Positions 6,907 to 8,149 of a stretch of DNA of 8,149 bases are shown piece by piece. Position 1 is the stretch's first letter. Each line of letters starts with the position of its first letter. The stretch comes from an uncultured Selenomonadaceae bacterium (GTDB taxonomy: Bacteria > Bacillota_C > Negativicutes > Selenomonadales > Selenomonadaceae). The position numbers were made by a program, and so were the translations under genes. The notes under the pieces are model-generated. The model did not search any database, was not told where the DNA came from, and saw nothing but the letters and a program-made list of their open reading frames with translations. The stretch is taken from the NCBI GenBank assembly GCA_946402475.1, contig CAMIWP010000040.1, positions 1-8,149 of the forward strand, read 5' to 3'.

Positions 6907-7380
6907 ATGAAAAAAAGATCGAATATCCCCTTGGGAATCCCTCTTACCATCGCTTCCTTGGGAACCGTTGCCGCCCTTGCCGCAAACAAGCAGTTGCACG
7001 CATGCTTTGGCGTCCTCTGGGTCGGCCTTTCCCTGTGGCATGGCTGGCAGCATCGAAAAAAACTGCAAACGGATGCCTGCCTTTCCTGCTTCTCCCCGAG
7101 AAAACCGTCGTCCGCCCTTGACCGCCTGCTCTCCTCCGTGGAACTGCGTTCCTTCCTGGATGGCCGGATTCGCCTTTACAGTCCCTGCTTCGTGAACCAA
7201 CCGGCACTCCAGCGACAAGTCGAGGAATACATTACCTGCTTCCACGGGATCCAAAGGGCAGAGATCAATTCCCTGACCGGTTCCCTCCTGATCGAGTACC
7301 GGCCGGAAGAGCTTCGCAAGAATCCCAAGCTGGCCGCCATAGAAGCACACTTGGGAAAAATTTCCCAGCGCAAAGCGTGA
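6907..7380 (+). CDS. Membrane-anchored HMA-like protein, last gene of the unit
   Basis: The protein has 157 residues. Residues 9-27 and 31-47 are hydrophobic and probably form a two-helix membrane anchor. A short linker with the sole CxxC in the protein (ACLSCF, about residues 57-62) leads to an HMA-like core from V78 (VELRSFLDGRIRLY) to TGSLLIEYRPEEL with TGS at 124-126. The core aligns well with the 99-residue protein, suggesting duplication within the cluster. The CxxC lies outside the position used in classical HMA domains, so a metal role for it is only possible. The ATG at 6907 is 9 bases after the ATPase stop; the ribosome site is weak (GAGG at 6896-6899), so it may rely on coupling to the ATPase. 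A partner role for the ATPase is inferred from context. Confidence 0.82.
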   Translation: MKKRSNIPLGIPLTIASLGTVAALAANKQLHACFGVLWVGLSLWHGWQHRKKLQTDACLSCFSPRKPSSALDRLLSSVELRSFLDGRIRLYSPCFVNQPALQRQVEEYITCFHGIQRAEINSLTGSLLIEYRPEELRKNPKLAAIEAHLGKISQRKA

Positions 7381-7393
7381 GAGCGAACACAAC

Positions 7394-7434
7394 AATCCCC
7401 CATTCCGGGACGATTTCCGGGAATGGGGGATTTT
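7394..7434 (+). terminator. Rho-independent terminator ending the ATPase unit
   Basis: AATCCCCCATTCC at 7394-7406 pairs perfectly with GGAATGGGGGATT at 7420-7432 around a 13-base loop, and the right arm runs into TTTT (7431-7434). It sits 13 bases after the stop of the last HMA-like gene and closes the unit. Confidence 0.88.
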
Positions 7435-7449
7435 CGAAAGGAAGTTTTT

Positions 7450-8149
7450 ATGGAGAAAATAAAAAATATATATCAGGATGAAATCCGAGATGGATTTCTG
7501 GTCACCACAGACCGAAAAAAAATCTGGAATGCAGAATTGGATCTCCTGATGAAATTCGATTCTGTCTGCAAAAAATATCATCTATCTTACTTTTTGGATT
7601 TCGGAACCCTCCTCGGGGCTGTTCGTCACAAAGGATTCATTCCATGGGATGATGATATTGATGTTACCATGTTACGCCCCGAATACGAACGCATGAAAAA
7701 AATCGCCGCCGAAGGCGCTTTTTCGCCCTATTTCTTTCAGGATATTTACAATGATTCCTTTGTTTTCACCTTTGCAAAAATCAGGAACAGCAAGACATCA
7801 GCCATCGAATTCCCGAACGATGATACAATGAACCAAGGCATCTTCATCGACATCTTCCCTTTAGATATCGCTCCGGACGGCACGGAGCGCTCCCATAGAA
7901 TGTTTCATATCATGAAGGAATTATGGTGCTGCGTAGTCGACCCAGACCAGATCGCCAAAGCATTAAGCGAGGAATGGATATCAACGCTTGATGCAAGGAC
8001 ATTGGAACAGCTCATCGCTATGCCCTATCTTGACCGCATGAAAGAATTCGAGACATTTTGTCTCCGCCATTTTGAAGAATCCTCCTGTATCGGTGAATTT
8101 ACCTATATTATGACGGACACATCACGCCGTTGCAAGAAATCATGGTATT
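7450..8149 (+). CDS. LicD-family phosphotransferase, 3'-partial
   Basis: The LicD family has a nucleotidyltransferase-like fold; its named members transfer phosphocholine to surface polysaccharides or teichoic acids, while many relatives act on other surface glycans. The open frame gives 233 residues and runs off the right edge with no stop. The diagnostic block is at residues 50-72: DFGTLLGAVRHKG followed by FIPWDDDIDV, with acidic residues D67, D68, D69 and D71 that would bind the catalytic metal. A second conserved stretch, GIFIDIFPLD, follows about 65 residues later. The ATG at 7450 has AAAGGAAG at 7437-7444 with good spacing. The gene begins just 15 bases after a strong terminator and no promoter is obvious between them. 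Its codons are clearly AT-richer than those of all upstream genes, consistent with the edge of an acquired surface-polysaccharide region. Family is very sure; exact substrate is unknown. Confidence 0.92.
   Translation, partial: MEKIKNIYQDEIRDGFLVTTDRKKIWNAELDLLMKFDSVCKKYHLSYFLDFGTLLGAVRHKGFIPWDDDIDVTMLRPEYERMKKIAAEGAFSPYFFQDIYNDSFVFTFAKIRNSKTSAIEFPNDDTMNQGIFIDIFPLDIAPDGTERSHRMFHIMKELWCCVVDPDQIAKALSEEWISTLDARTLEQLIAMPYLDRMKEFETFCLRHFEESSCIGEFTYIMTDTSRRCKKSWY

Noticed and set aside
7352..7367. Palindrome TGGGAAAAATTTCCCA near the end of the last HMA-like gene
   Set aside because: It is inside coding sequence and precedes a much stronger terminator; there is no promoter element beside it, so an operator role is unsupported.
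6106..7581. 491-codon open frame on the minus strand
   Set aside because: It runs through the ATPase, an HMA-like gene, the terminator hairpin and the start of the LicD gene, and its translation shows no family motif.
1..8149. CRISPR array, tRNA, rRNA, transposase or insertion-sequence ends
   Set aside because: No regularly spaced repeats, no tRNA-like cloverleaf, no rRNA sequence and no transposase motif were seen on either strand.

Overview
The window reads almost entirely on the + strand. It looks like a chromosomal segment of an anaerobic Gram-positive-lineage (Firmicutes-type) bacterium with fairly GC-rich genes, strong AGGAGG-like ribosome binding sites and tightly packed operons. The NiFe-hydrogenase maturation genes imply hydrogen metabolism. 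The gene mix (hyp genes, a P-type ATPase with detached HMA-like proteins, a LicD-family gene) would suit a Negativicutes-like organism, but that is inference and cannot be settled from this sequence.

Positions 2-3339 hold hydrogenase maturation genes in the order hypF-hypC-hypD. hypF is cut by the left edge, so its acylphosphatase domain lies outside, and it carries an in-frame TAG stop at 1493-1495. The reading frame and the HypF homology continue unbroken after the stop. hypC overlaps the end of hypF by 10 bases and hypD follows 15 bases later. The three proteins act together to make and insert the Fe(CN)2CO group of the hydrogenase active site. Their usual partner hypE does not follow hypD here.

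Positions 3340-7434 form a separate transcription unit behind a near-consensus promoter (TTGACA, 17-base spacer, TAGAAT). It encodes a 67-residue single-span membrane protein with a charged helical tail, then a hairpin terminator, then four tightly linked genes: a 99-residue HMA-like protein, a 235-residue membrane-anchored HMA-like protein with a Gly/Arg/Asn repeat linker, a 706-residue P1B-like ATPase, and a 157-residue membrane-anchored HMA-like protein. The three accessory proteins share a common core (…LPGRxR…TGSxLxxY) that lacks the CxxC metal site of classical HMA domains. The ATPase has FSC where classical heavy-metal pumps have CPC, and only two cysteines in total, both in predicted membrane helices. 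This looks like a multi-component transport complex of unknown substrate and is the most interesting part of the window. A strong terminator at 7394-7434 closes it.

Positions 7450-8149 hold the start of a LicD-family gene, cut by the right edge. It is clearly AT-richer than the genes before it, which suggests the beginning of a cell-surface polysaccharide region of different origin.
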